From: Bacteroidaceae bacterium
Lineage (GTDB): Bacteria > Bacteroidota > Bacteroidia > Bacteroidales > Bacteroidaceae
Assembly (NCBI GenBank): GCA_024398435.1
Contig: JAKSJD010000009.1
Location: forward strand, 1 to 64,000
Length of the DNA stretch: 64,000 nucleotides
Reading direction: 5' to 3'
Positions 54,305-63,100 of the stretch are shown piece by piece. The translations under genes were made by a program, and so were the position numbers. Numbering within the stretch: position 1 is the first letter of the stretch; each line of letters begins with the position of its first letter. The notes under the pieces were generated by a model, which ran no database searches, had not been told where the DNA came from, and worked only from the letters and a program-made list of their open reading frames with translations.

Positions 54305-55426
54305 ATGGTAAATGTAATTCTTATCGCTGTACTTGTTCTTGGTGCCGTAGGACTTATATCAGCATTGATATTGTTCTTCGTGGCTAAGAAATTTGCAGTA
54401 AAGGAAGATCCACGCATTGCACAGGTTTCTGAGGTTTTGCCTCAAGCCAACTGTGGCGGTTGCGGTTTCCCAGGATGCTCCGGAATGGCAGCTGCTTGTG
54501 TGAAAGCTGCTGATAAAGGTTCGCTCGAAGGACTCAGCTGCCCTGTTGGAGGACAGGAATGCATGGACAAGGTAGCAGCCATCCTTGGAATGGAAGCTGC
54601 AAAAACCGCTCCAAAGATTGCAGTCGTTCGTTGCAACGGCTCATGCGAGAATCGCCCTAAAGTGGTTCATTACGATGGTGTGAAGAGTTGCCGAGTTGCC
54701 AATGCTACAAGCAGAGGCGAAACTCTCTGCCAGTATGGTTGCCTCGGTTGCGGCGATTGCGTCAGTGCTTGTCAGTTCGGAGCAATCAAGATGAATGAGG
54801 AAACTGGTCTTCCAGAAGTGGACGCAACAAAATGTACTGCTTGTGGAGCTTGTGCAAAGGCTTGTCCTCGCGCCATCATCGAGATTCGCCAAGTAGACGA
54901 AGCAAAGACAGGAATGGTGGTTGAGTGCGTCAACAAGGACAAGGGTGCCGTTGCACAGAAAGCATGTGCAGTGGCTTGTATCGGTTGCGGCAAGTGTGTT
55001 CAGGTTTGTGGTTCGGAAGCAATCACACTCGAAAACAACCTCGCCTACATCGATGCAGCGAAGTGTACGATGTGTCGCTCTTGCGAAGAAGCTTGTCCAA
55101 AGGGAAGCATCCTTGCAATCGGTCTTGAACCTCATCCAAACAAGGCAAAACCAAAAGCAAAGAAGGAAGCAGCTCCAGCTACTCAAGCAGCTGCCGCTCA
55201 AGGCGAGACAAAGGCAGTGAAGAACACCAACACCCGCCCTTATGCAGAGCCAATCGAAGTGAAATTCGACGCTCCATTGCTCCCTTCACAGCAATACATG
55301 CTTGCAGGAACAGTCGACCTCGTTGCTGCCGAGCAGAAACAATCAGAACAGACAGAGCAGGCAGAACATTCATACGATGCTCCGCTCCTGCCTTCACAGC
55401 AAATATTATTGGGCATTAAAAAGTAG
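54305..55426 (+). CDS. rnfB: Rnf complex subunit B with extended tail
   Basis: A 373-aa iron-sulfur protein. An N-terminal membrane helix (3-25) is followed by the NCGGCGFPGC cluster near residue 57. Four ferredoxin-type CxxCxxCxxxC motifs come next (CLGCGDCVSAC, CTACGACAKAC, CIGCGKCVQVC, CTMCRSCEEAC). The last 90 residues are a low-complexity tail containing DAPLLPSQQ twice (322-330 and 358-366). RnfB takes electrons from ferredoxin. It is longer than usual because of the tail. Confidence 0.95.
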   Translation: MVNVILIAVLVLGAVGLISALILFFVAKKFAVKEDPRIAQVSEVLPQANCGGCGFPGCSGMAAACVKAADKGSLEGLSCPVGGQECMDKVAAILGMEAAKTAPKIAVVRCNGSCENRPKVVHYDGVKSCRVANATSRGETLCQYGCLGCGDCVSACQFGAIKMNEETGLPEVDATKCTACGACAKACPRAIIEIRQVDEAKTGMVVECVNKDKGAVAQKACAVACIGCGKCVQVCGSEAITLENNLAYIDAAKCTMCRSCEEACPKGSILAIGLEPHPNKAKPKAKKEAAPATQAAAAQGETKAVKNTNTRPYAEPIEVKFDAPLLPSQQYMLAGTVDLVAAEQKQSEQTEQAEHSYDAPLLPSQQILLGIKK

Positions 55427-55432
55427 AAGAGC

Positions 55433-56776
55433 ATGAAGACATTTAAGATAGGCGGAGTACATCCAGCAGAAAATAAATTGTCAGCAGCACAGCCAATAAA
55501 GGTTGCTGAACTTCCAAAGATTGCAGTTTTCCCAATGGGACAGCACATCGGTGCTCCTGCCAAGCCAATCGTTCAGAAGGGCGATAAGGTGAAGGTAGGT
55601 CAGAAGATAGCTGAGGCAGGCGGATTCGTCAGTGCCCCTATCCACTCTTCCGTATCGGGAACAGTACTTAAAGTAGATACAATAGTAGAGGCAAGCGGCT
55701 ATGCAAAGCCAGCAGTTTACATAACAGTCGAAGGCGACGAATGGGAAGAAGGCATTGACCGTTCCGACACTCTCGTCACACTCAACGACCGTCCTGAACT
55801 CACAGACAAGGACATAATCAGCAAGATTCAGAATGCAGGTGTCGTAGGAATGGGTGGAGCATGTTTCCCTTGCCACGTAAAGCTCATGCCTCCTTCAGGC
55901 AGCAAACCTGAATGGGTTATCATCAATGCAGTGGAATGCGAACCTTACCTCACTGCCGACCATCGCCTGATGCTCGAACATGCTGACGAAATCCTCGTGG
56001 GAGTCACTCTTCTCATGAAGGCAGTCAACGTGAACAAGGGCTTCATTGCCATTGAAAAGAACAAGCCAGATGCAATTGCTCTCCTTACAGAGAAGGCAAA
56101 GGCTTATCCTGAGATTGAGGTTGTTCCACTCAACGTGAAATATCCACAAGGTGGCGAAAAGCAACTTATCGATGCAGTGGTTGGCCGTCAGGTGCCAGCT
56201 CCTCCTGCACTTCCAGTAAGCGTTGGTGCTATTATTCAGAATGTAGGTACTGCATTTGCCGTTTATCAGGCAGTAATGAAGAACAAGCCTCTCTTTGAGC
56301 GCATCATCACTGTCACGGGCAAGAGCCTTGCCAACCCAAGCAACTTCCTTGCAAGAATGGGTACTCCAATGGCTCAGCTCATCGATGCTTGCGGCGGACT
56401 TCCAGAAGACACTGGCAAGGTTATCGGTGGCGGACCTATGATGGGAAAGGCATTGCTCAATACTGACGTTCCTGTATGCAAGGGTTCGTCGGGCATTCTC
56501 ATAATGAACGAAAAGGAATCACTTCGAGGCGAGGTACAGAACTGTATCCGATGCGCAAAGTGTGTGGGTGCCTGCCCTATGGGCCTCGAACCTTATCTCC
56601 TCAGTGCATGTGCCGAACAGCAAATGTGGGATAAGCTCGAGAAGGAAGACATCACATCATGCATCGAATGTGGCTGTTGCCAGTTCACATGTCCTTCCAA
56701 CCGTCCTCTGCTCGACCTCGTTCGCATGGGTAAGTCGACCGTAATGGGAATCATCAAAAGCAGAAACGCTAAATAA
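55433..56776 (+). CDS. rnfC: Rnf complex subunit C
   Basis: A 447-aa peripheral subunit. It has an N-terminal barrel-sandwich region, the FMN/NADH-binding fold with GMGGACFPCHVKL near residue 140 and NAVECEPYLTADHRLM, and two 4Fe-4S motifs near the end (CIRCAKCVGACP, CIECGCCQFTCP). It passes electrons to NAD. It begins 6 bp after rnfB. Confidence 0.96.
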   Translation: MKTFKIGGVHPAENKLSAAQPIKVAELPKIAVFPMGQHIGAPAKPIVQKGDKVKVGQKIAEAGGFVSAPIHSSVSGTVLKVDTIVEASGYAKPAVYITVEGDEWEEGIDRSDTLVTLNDRPELTDKDIISKIQNAGVVGMGGACFPCHVKLMPPSGSKPEWVIINAVECEPYLTADHRLMLEHADEILVGVTLLMKAVNVNKGFIAIEKNKPDAIALLTEKAKAYPEIEVVPLNVKYPQGGEKQLIDAVVGRQVPAPPALPVSVGAIIQNVGTAFAVYQAVMKNKPLFERIITVTGKSLANPSNFLARMGTPMAQLIDACGGLPEDTGKVIGGGPMMGKALLNTDVPVCKGSSGILIMNEKESLRGEVQNCIRCAKCVGACPMGLEPYLLSACAEQQMWDKLEKEDITSCIECGCCQFTCPSNRPLLDLVRMGKSTVMGIIKSRNAK

Positions 56777-56798
56777 GTAATCGTTAAGAACAAGAAAC

Positions 56799-57785
56799 AT
56801 GAAACAATTAACAATATCACTTTCACCACATGTCCATGCAAACGACTCGGTGAAGAAGAACATGTACGGTGTGTGCATTGCACTCATCCCTGCCCTTCTT
56901 TGCTCTTTCGTATTCTTCGGCATTGGTGCGATTGCGGTAACTGCTGTATCAGTTGCCTCTTGCGTATTCTTTGAGTGGGCAATCAACAAATACCTTCTGA
57001 AGAACGATAAGCCAACCGTTACCGACGGTTCGGCTATCCTCACTGGTATTCTCCTTGCATTCAACCTCCCATCAAATCTTCCTCTTTGGATTGTAATCAT
57101 CGGAGCCTTGTTTGCTATTGGAGTTGTTAAGATGACATTCGGCGGACTTGGTTGCAATCTCTTCAACCCTGCCCTTGCCGGCCGTGCATTCCTGCTCATC
57201 TCCTTCCCTGTTCAGATGACCACATGGCCAGAACCTCTTCAGGGATTCATGACACTCGACGGCACTACAGGAGCCACTCCTCTTTCAATTATGAAGGCTG
57301 CCATCAAGGGAAATGATGCAAGTTTGCTCAATAACCTTCCTGACGGCATACACATGTTGACAGGACAGACAGGCGGTTGCCTTGGCGAAGTTTGTGCTCT
57401 CGCCATTCTCATCGGCCTTGTCTACCTTCTCGTTAAGAAGATTATCACATGGCACATTCCTGTAGCCATTCTTGCTACAGTATTTGTATTCTCAGGTCTT
57501 ATGCACCTTGCCAACCCTATCTATGCCGACCCAGTGGCAGAACTCCTCAGTGGTGGACTTCTTCTCGGTGCGGTGTTCATGGCAACAGATTATGTCACTT
57601 CTCCAATGACGAAGAAGGGTCAGTTGATTTATGGTGTGGCAATCGGTTTCCTCACAGTGGTTATCCGTACATGGGGAGCTTATCCAGAAGGAATGTCGTT
57701 CGCAATCCTCATCATGAATGCATTCACACCTCTTATTAATAACTATTGTAAACCAAAGCGATTCGGGGAGGTAGTCAAGAAATGA
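56799..57785 (+). CDS. rnfD: Rnf complex subunit D
   Basis: A 328-aa integral membrane subunit with about nine helices. The covalent FMN site is in DGTTGATPLSIM near residue 155, with LGCNLFNPALAGRAFLL upstream. It forms part of the ion-pumping core. Its last codons overlap rnfG by 4 bp. Confidence 0.95.
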   Translation: MKQLTISLSPHVHANDSVKKNMYGVCIALIPALLCSFVFFGIGAIAVTAVSVASCVFFEWAINKYLLKNDKPTVTDGSAILTGILLAFNLPSNLPLWIVIIGALFAIGVVKMTFGGLGCNLFNPALAGRAFLLISFPVQMTTWPEPLQGFMTLDGTTGATPLSIMKAAIKGNDASLLNNLPDGIHMLTGQTGGCLGEVCALAILIGLVYLLVKKIITWHIPVAILATVFVFSGLMHLANPIYADPVAELLSGGLLLGAVFMATDYVTSPMTKKGQLIYGVAIGFLTVVIRTWGAYPEGMSFAILIMNAFTPLINNYCKPKRFGEVVKK

Positions 57786-58369
57786 AAAAGCTAAAGTCAT
57801 CATTATTGAACATGGTGTTGGTGCTCACACTCATCACCATCATAGCTGGAGCTGCACTTGCTGCCGTCAACGACGTTACTTCAGTGCAGATTGAGAAAAT
57901 CAATGCCGAGAATCTTGCTAAGGGAATCAAGCAAGTGATGGGCGTAGATGCCAACTCAAACTTTGAATATACCGAAGACGAAGTCGAAGGTTTCACATTC
58001 TATAAGTCGGAACTCGGAACAGCCGTAAAGACTACATCCAATGGTTTCGGTGGTCCTCTCGAAGTGCTTGTAGGTTTCGACAACGAAGGCACAATCATGG
58101 GTTATACAATCCTTTCACATTCTGAAACTCCAGGACTCGGAGCAAAGGCTCAGGAATGGTTCCAGAAGGGCCAGAAGGGCGACATTGTCGGAAAGAACCC
58201 AGGTCAGTGTAACTTCACAGTAAGCAAGGACGGCGGCGATGTTGATGCTATCACTGCATCTACAATCACATCACGCGCATTCCTTCTTGCCGTACAGAAC
58301 GCTTACGATAAAGTCTATAACAATCAAGACGGCACAACAAGTGCTACACAGAAAGGAGGCCAGCAATGA
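57782..58369 (+). CDS. rnfG: Rnf complex subunit G
   Basis: A 195-aa protein with one N-terminal membrane helix (9-29) and a periplasmic FMN domain. GYTILSHSETPGLGAKA is conserved, and ITASTITSRAF carries the Thr that binds FMN covalently. The last 20 residues are Gln/Thr/Gly-rich. Overlaps rnfD and rnfE by 4 bp each. Confidence 0.95.
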   Translation: MKKLKSSLLNMVLVLTLITIIAGAALAAVNDVTSVQIEKINAENLAKGIKQVMGVDANSNFEYTEDEVEGFTFYKSELGTAVKTTSNGFGGPLEVLVGFDNEGTIMGYTILSHSETPGLGAKAQEWFQKGQKGDIVGKNPGQCNFTVSKDGGDVDAITASTITSRAFLLAVQNAYDKVYNNQDGTTSATQKGGQQ

Positions 58370-58950
58370 ATAATTTCAAGGTTTTAATCAACGGAATCGT
58401 TAAGGAGAACCCTACATTCGTACTCCTTCTCGGTATGTGCCCTACTCTCGGTACAACTTCAAGCGCAATCAACGGAATGTCGATGGGATTGGCCACTACC
58501 TTCGTGCTCATCCTCTCCAATTTCCTCATCTCTGCCATCAAAAATCTCATTCCTGATGCAGTGCGCATTCCTTCCTACATCGTTGTGATTGCATCATTGG
58601 TGACAATCCTTCAGATGGTGATGCAGGCCTATGTGCCAACTATCTATGCAACTCTCGGATTGTTCATTCCGCTCATTGTGGTCAACTGTATCATCCTCGG
58701 CCGAGCTGAGGCATTTGCAGCAAAGAACGGCCCTATCGCCAGCATCTTCGACGGAATCGGTATCGGTATTGGTTTCACCCTCGCACTCACACTCCTCGGA
58801 GCCGTTCGTGAGTTCCTCGGCACTGGAGCCATCTTCGGATTCTCTCTCCAAGGCGAACAATACGGAATGCTCATGTTCGTTCTCGCACCAGGTGCATTCA
58901 TCGTACTTGGCTATCTTATCGCAATCGTTAACAAAATAAGAAAGGCTTGA
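58366..58950 (+). CDS. rnfE: Rnf complex subunit E
   Basis: A 194-aa membrane subunit with six helices, homologous to RnfA. The family motifs are NPTFVLLLGMCPTLGTTSSAINGMSMG in parts at the N-terminus and VNCIILGRAEAFA near residue 105, each with a cysteine that binds the shared membrane 2Fe-2S cluster. It overlaps rnfG by 4 bp. Confidence 0.95.
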   Translation: MNNFKVLINGIVKENPTFVLLLGMCPTLGTTSSAINGMSMGLATTFVLILSNFLISAIKNLIPDAVRIPSYIVVIASLVTILQMVMQAYVPTIYATLGLFIPLIVVNCIILGRAEAFAAKNGPIASIFDGIGIGIGFTLALTLLGAVREFLGTGAIFGFSLQGEQYGMLMFVLAPGAFIVLGYLIAIVNKIRKA

Positions 58951-58952
58951 TT

Positions 58953-59555
58953 ATGGAATATGTATTGATATTTATCACCGCTATATTTGTCAACAATATA
59001 GTTCTTTCACAGTTCCTCGGCATCTGTCCGTTCCTCGGAGTGTCGAAGAAAATCAGCACAGCATCCGGAATGGGAGCTGCCGTTACATTCGTGCTTACAC
59101 TTGCCACTATCGTAACATACGGCATTCAGAAACTCGTGCTCGACCCTAACGGACTTGGCTACCTCCAGACGATTGCATTCATCCTCGTCATCGCTGCCCT
59201 CGTGCAGATGGTGGAAATCATTCTCAAGAAGGTGTCTCCATCTCTCTATCAGGCTCTCGGAGTGTTCCTCCCTCTCATCACCACCAACTGCTGCATCCTC
59301 GGTGTGGCAATCCTCGTGATTCAGAAGGACTACTCATTGCTTCAGGGCATCGTATTCGCCATCTCAACAGCTCTCGGCTTTGCCCTTGCAATGATTATCT
59401 TTGCAGGCCTCCGCGAGCAACTTCAGTTCTCACGCGTACCAAAGGCAGTACAGGGAATGCCTATAGCTCTCATCACAGCAGGACTCCTTGCAATGGCTTT
59501 CATGGGCTTCAGCGGAGTGGACGGAGGTCTCAAGGTTTTGTTCGGATTGGAATAA
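58953..59555 (+). CDS. rnfA: Rnf complex subunit A
   Basis: A 200-aa membrane subunit with six helices. It has IFVNNIVLSQFLGICPFLGVS at the start in parts and TTNCCILGVAIL near 110, the inverted partner of RnfE. A TTG at 58947 is in frame, but ATG at 58953 gives the usual MEYVLIF start. Last gene of the operon; terminator 60 bp on. Confidence 0.95.
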   Translation: MEYVLIFITAIFVNNIVLSQFLGICPFLGVSKKISTASGMGAAVTFVLTLATIVTYGIQKLVLDPNGLGYLQTIAFILVIAALVQMVEIILKKVSPSLYQALGVFLPLITTNCCILGVAILVIQKDYSLLQGIVFAISTALGFALAMIIFAGLREQLQFSRVPKAVQGMPIALITAGLLAMAFMGFSGVDGGLKVLFGLE

Positions 59556-59615
59556 TCACAATCGTTTAGCTAAAACAAGTTCTGACACACACTGAACTCT
59601 CTCATACACAAACGA

Positions 59616-59648
59616 GGGGACAATCACACGATGGTTGTTCCCTTTTTT
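59616..59648 (+). terminator. Rho-independent terminator after the Rnf operon
   Basis: GGGGACAA (59616-59623) pairs with TTGTTCCC (59635-59642), one G-T pair, followed by TTTTTT. Confidence 0.88.
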
Positions 59649-59655
59649 ATTGTCA

Positions 59656-59991
59656 AAGCGTTGCGCGTTGCAGCGTTGCAGTCGATTTTGTCATGTATGC
59701 AGTTCTTTCTTTTCCTAAGATTTTCCAGGATTCTTATTATTAATTATAATTATAATATTAATAATATATAATAATATAATATAATATATACACTATATCT
59801 ATACTACTATACTATTACTATATTATTATTACTTATTATTACTATACTATATTCTTATATACTATATATATAAAATATAATAATATATAAATATAATATA
59901 TATAATATATTGATATATAGATAGTTAGGTGAGAAAGTGGAAAAATGCAGGTATTACAAAAACAGCTGCAACGCTGCAACGCGCAACGCTT
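59656..59991. repeat. 26-bp perfect inverted repeat around a 284-bp A/T-rich loop
   Basis: The left arm (59656-59681) starts AAGCGTTGCG; the right arm (59966-59991) is its exact reverse complement. Each arm contains three GCGTTGC words. Between them, 59731-59933 is almost only A and T, with many TATAAT and ATATA words. No ORF of note lies inside. It begins 8 bp after the Rnf terminator. Both arms are G/C-rich against an A/T loop, like the smaller repeats at 13471 and 13599. Confidence 0.93.
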
Positions 59992-60006
59992 GTGGGATAA
60001 TTTCTC

Positions 60007-60072
60007 GCGGTTCATGAGGTCATTTCTCGCGGTTCGGGAGGTGATTTCTTGCGGTTCGGAGAGTCATTGTCA
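60007..60072 (+). repeat. 22-bp tandem repeat array B3 (three units)
   Basis: GCGGTTC begins at 60007, 60029 and 60051, exactly 22 bp apart, with GAGGTCATTTC, GAGGTGATTTC and GAGAGTCATTG. It lies 15 bp right of the inverted repeat. The 607-bp convergent gap 59556-60162 holds the terminators, the inverted repeat and B3, but no gene. Confidence 0.92.
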
Positions 60073-60078
60073 GCTAAA

Positions 60079-60118
60079 CAAAAACAAAGAATGCCCGGAC
60101 GCGATTGTCCGAGCATTC
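60079..60118 (-). terminator. Rho-independent terminator after the second giant surface-protein gene
   Basis: On the minus strand GAATGCTCGGAC pairs with GTCCGGGCATTC, followed by TTTGTTTTTG. It is 45 bp past the stop. Confidence 0.9.
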
Positions 60119-60162
60119 CTTTATTTATTCCCCCATTGAAGGGAGATAGGTTCGTAAGTTGA

Positions 60163-63100
60163 TTACTTGATGAAACGCTTTGAAACCTTTCCGTCTTCGC
60201 TTACGATGATGTTCATACCCCTCTGGAGGCTGTTAACCTTAGCACCGCTGAGAGTGTAGATACCAGCAGCCTTGATAGTTGTAGCCTTCTTAACTGTGTT
60301 GATTGCATCTGGGAGATCATTTTCTCCGTAGCCAACCTTCATAGAGAGAACTGTAGTGTTAACCCAGTTAGCACCCTTGACAGCGTGGAGGTGGCAGTAG
60401 CCGTATTCAGCTACGATGCGAGCGATATCAACAACGTAAGTCTTTGAACCGTCACCATTGTCTGTGATTGTCCAGTAGTCAGCATCGCGTGGAACTTCTA
60501 CCTGAACTGTACCACCGTCTGTGATACGGTTGAAGAGGCAACGAGGCTGTCCTTCTGTAGCAACGATTGTAAGGCGGTTAGCGTTAGAAAGGTCTGCGAA
60601 GTTGAGGTAGTAAACATTACCGTCGCCATAAGGCATACCAGTTGAAATACCTACATCATAAGCACAACCTGCCTGACCGATCTTAACAGCACCAGCTTCT
60701 GGCTGATCCCAAGAGCAGAAGTCTTCTGGGAGAAGGTCAACATCGTAGATAACTGGCATGAGACCCTTAGCACAGTCGTTCATCTTCTGAACGAGTTCAG
60801 CGAGTTCTTCGTTAGTGTTGTTGAGGCTTGCCATTGCTTCTTCAGCGTCAGCGAGAGCTTCGTTAGCTGCGAGGATTGCATCGTCGTGAGCTGTTTCACC
60901 CCACTTAATCAAAGCATCGTTAAGGTCGTTGTAAGCCTTTTCAACTGCTGCATAAGCTTCAACTGAAGCCTTTGCATATGCGAGAGCGTCTGTACCTTCC
61001 TTGATTGCGTCAACACACTTAGTAACATCACCGCTTGCGAGAGCTGCGAGAAGAGAAGTGATAGCTGCGTCAACCTTTGCCTGAGCTGCTGAACTTGCGA
61101 TTACATCTTCTGGAAGAGCGTTCTGGAGGTTAGCTACGAGGTCGTTGATAGCGTCTTTATAAGCTTCTGCATCAGCACCATTGTAAACGAGGTTGAAGTT
61201 ATCGAAGATTACCCAGCTGTTAGTGTGAGCGTTCTTAAGACCGATTGTGATGTCCTGACCAGCTTCAGCGAGTGTGAAGTTAACCTTTACCTGATAAGTT
61301 TCAGGAGAGATGTTGAAGAAGAAGTTAGCACCTGTCATTGAGTTAGGGAGATAACCACCAACTACTTCATTGTAGATATCTGATTCCCAGCTTTCGTTAG
61401 AGCTGTGGAATACTTCTTCTTCCTGTGCACCTGCTGCGAAGTTGCAAATCTTAGATTCGAATTCGTTAGCATAGAGAACTGCTGTGATACCTTCTTCAGG
61501 ACCTACGAAATAGTCAGATACCCAACGATCATTATCCTGGTTACGCTGGAATGCCTGGCAAGTAAGAGTGAAGCTACCCTTTGGCATGTTCTTGATTGTC
61601 TGGAACATATCGAATGCAGCGCAATAAACTTCTGCGTTTCCGCTTTCGAGAACTTCGATGTCGCCGAGAGTGTTTGTACCGTTACCTGCCTTACCACCGA
61701 ATGCAGGACGGTTACCAGTATTTGACCAAGAGTCGAAGCCATCCTTGAAGTCAGGGTTCTTGATAAGTGGAGTTACGAAGTCACCTGGCTGGAGGTTAGC
61801 TGAGATGTAGTCAGCGATGATCTGTTCAACAGTTTCACGAGCATTGTTGCAAAGTTCGCTTTCTGCAGTTCCGTCTTCATACATCTGGTTCCATCCTTCT
61901 TCTGAGAGTCCATCAACACCAAACTCGAGGAGGTCGGCGATGAGTTCAGAAAGGTCTGGCCATGTATCTTCGAATTCAAGACGGCGGTTGTCTGCATATT
62001 CCATTGCAGAATAGAACTTCTGATAGTCAGCGATTGATGCATCTACTGAAGCTGCAAGTTCTTCGAGGAGAGCCTTTTCTTCCTTGAAGCCGTCAGTAGC
62101 ATCCTTAGCCTTTTCGATTTCGTCGAGGAGAGCCTGCTTAACTTCTGCGTTCAAGAATTCATCGTCGATGCCAGCATACTTTTCTTCGAGTACTGCGATA
62201 TAGTCGTTGAGGATTTCCTGGTTAGGATCGCCTTGGAATTCACCGTAGAACCAGAGTTCCCAATCGTCAACTGCAACCCAGTTAGCAGTTGTTCCTTCGA
62301 GAACGCGGAGACCGATTTCAACATCGCCACCATCGCTTACGAAATTGAATTCGAAACGTTCAGGAGCATTGTTGCCAGTAGCAATCTTAAGTGCAGTTTC
62401 AATTGTACCACCGATAGCGAAGAGTTCAACGCCAGTTGTAGGGTCGCCATTGCGCTGGTTGACTGCGATTGCAGTAACAGCGATAGAATACTTACCAGCA
62501 GGGAGCTTAGGCAATACCTGGCTAATCTTACCTGGAGAAAGAGCAGCACCATTCTTCCATGTCTGACCGAATGTATTGATAGTTACATCACCATTAGTGT
62601 AATGGTCTGCCTGGCGACCGCGTGCTGAAGAGTTAGGAATTGTGAATGTCCAACCTTCATCAGTTGTGTCGAAGCTTGGGTTCTTGATGAGTTGTGTACC
62701 ATCGCGAGGGTCGTCTTGTGATGCGCCTTCGAGAATGATATTAACTTCTTCATAATATCTTTCGAGGTCAGCAGCAGCCTTACCTTCGTTGAGGTTTGTC
62801 ATAGCTGAATCAAGTTCTTCCATTGTAGAAGATGTGTTAGCAAATACGCCTTCCGCAAATGTGAAGTCGATTTCCGTGTCTGCGTATTCAGACTTAAGTT
62901 CATCAAGGAGTTCCAGGAGCTGCATAGCACGATTGTAGAGAGCGAATTCTTCTGAAAGGTTCTCATAGCTTGCAGCTTCAACGAGTGACCAATCCATTGC
63001 ATAAGCACCTTCGTATGGTTCGTTCCATGGTTCGAGAGTTGCGCTTACTACTGTATTGCCTTCAACTGAAAGGTCAACACCCATACGAACTTCATTGTCG

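Noticed and set aside
59731-59933. A/T block as an assembly artefact
   Set aside because: The perfect 26-bp arms on both sides and unique flanks argue for real sequence, although its exact length should be confirmed.
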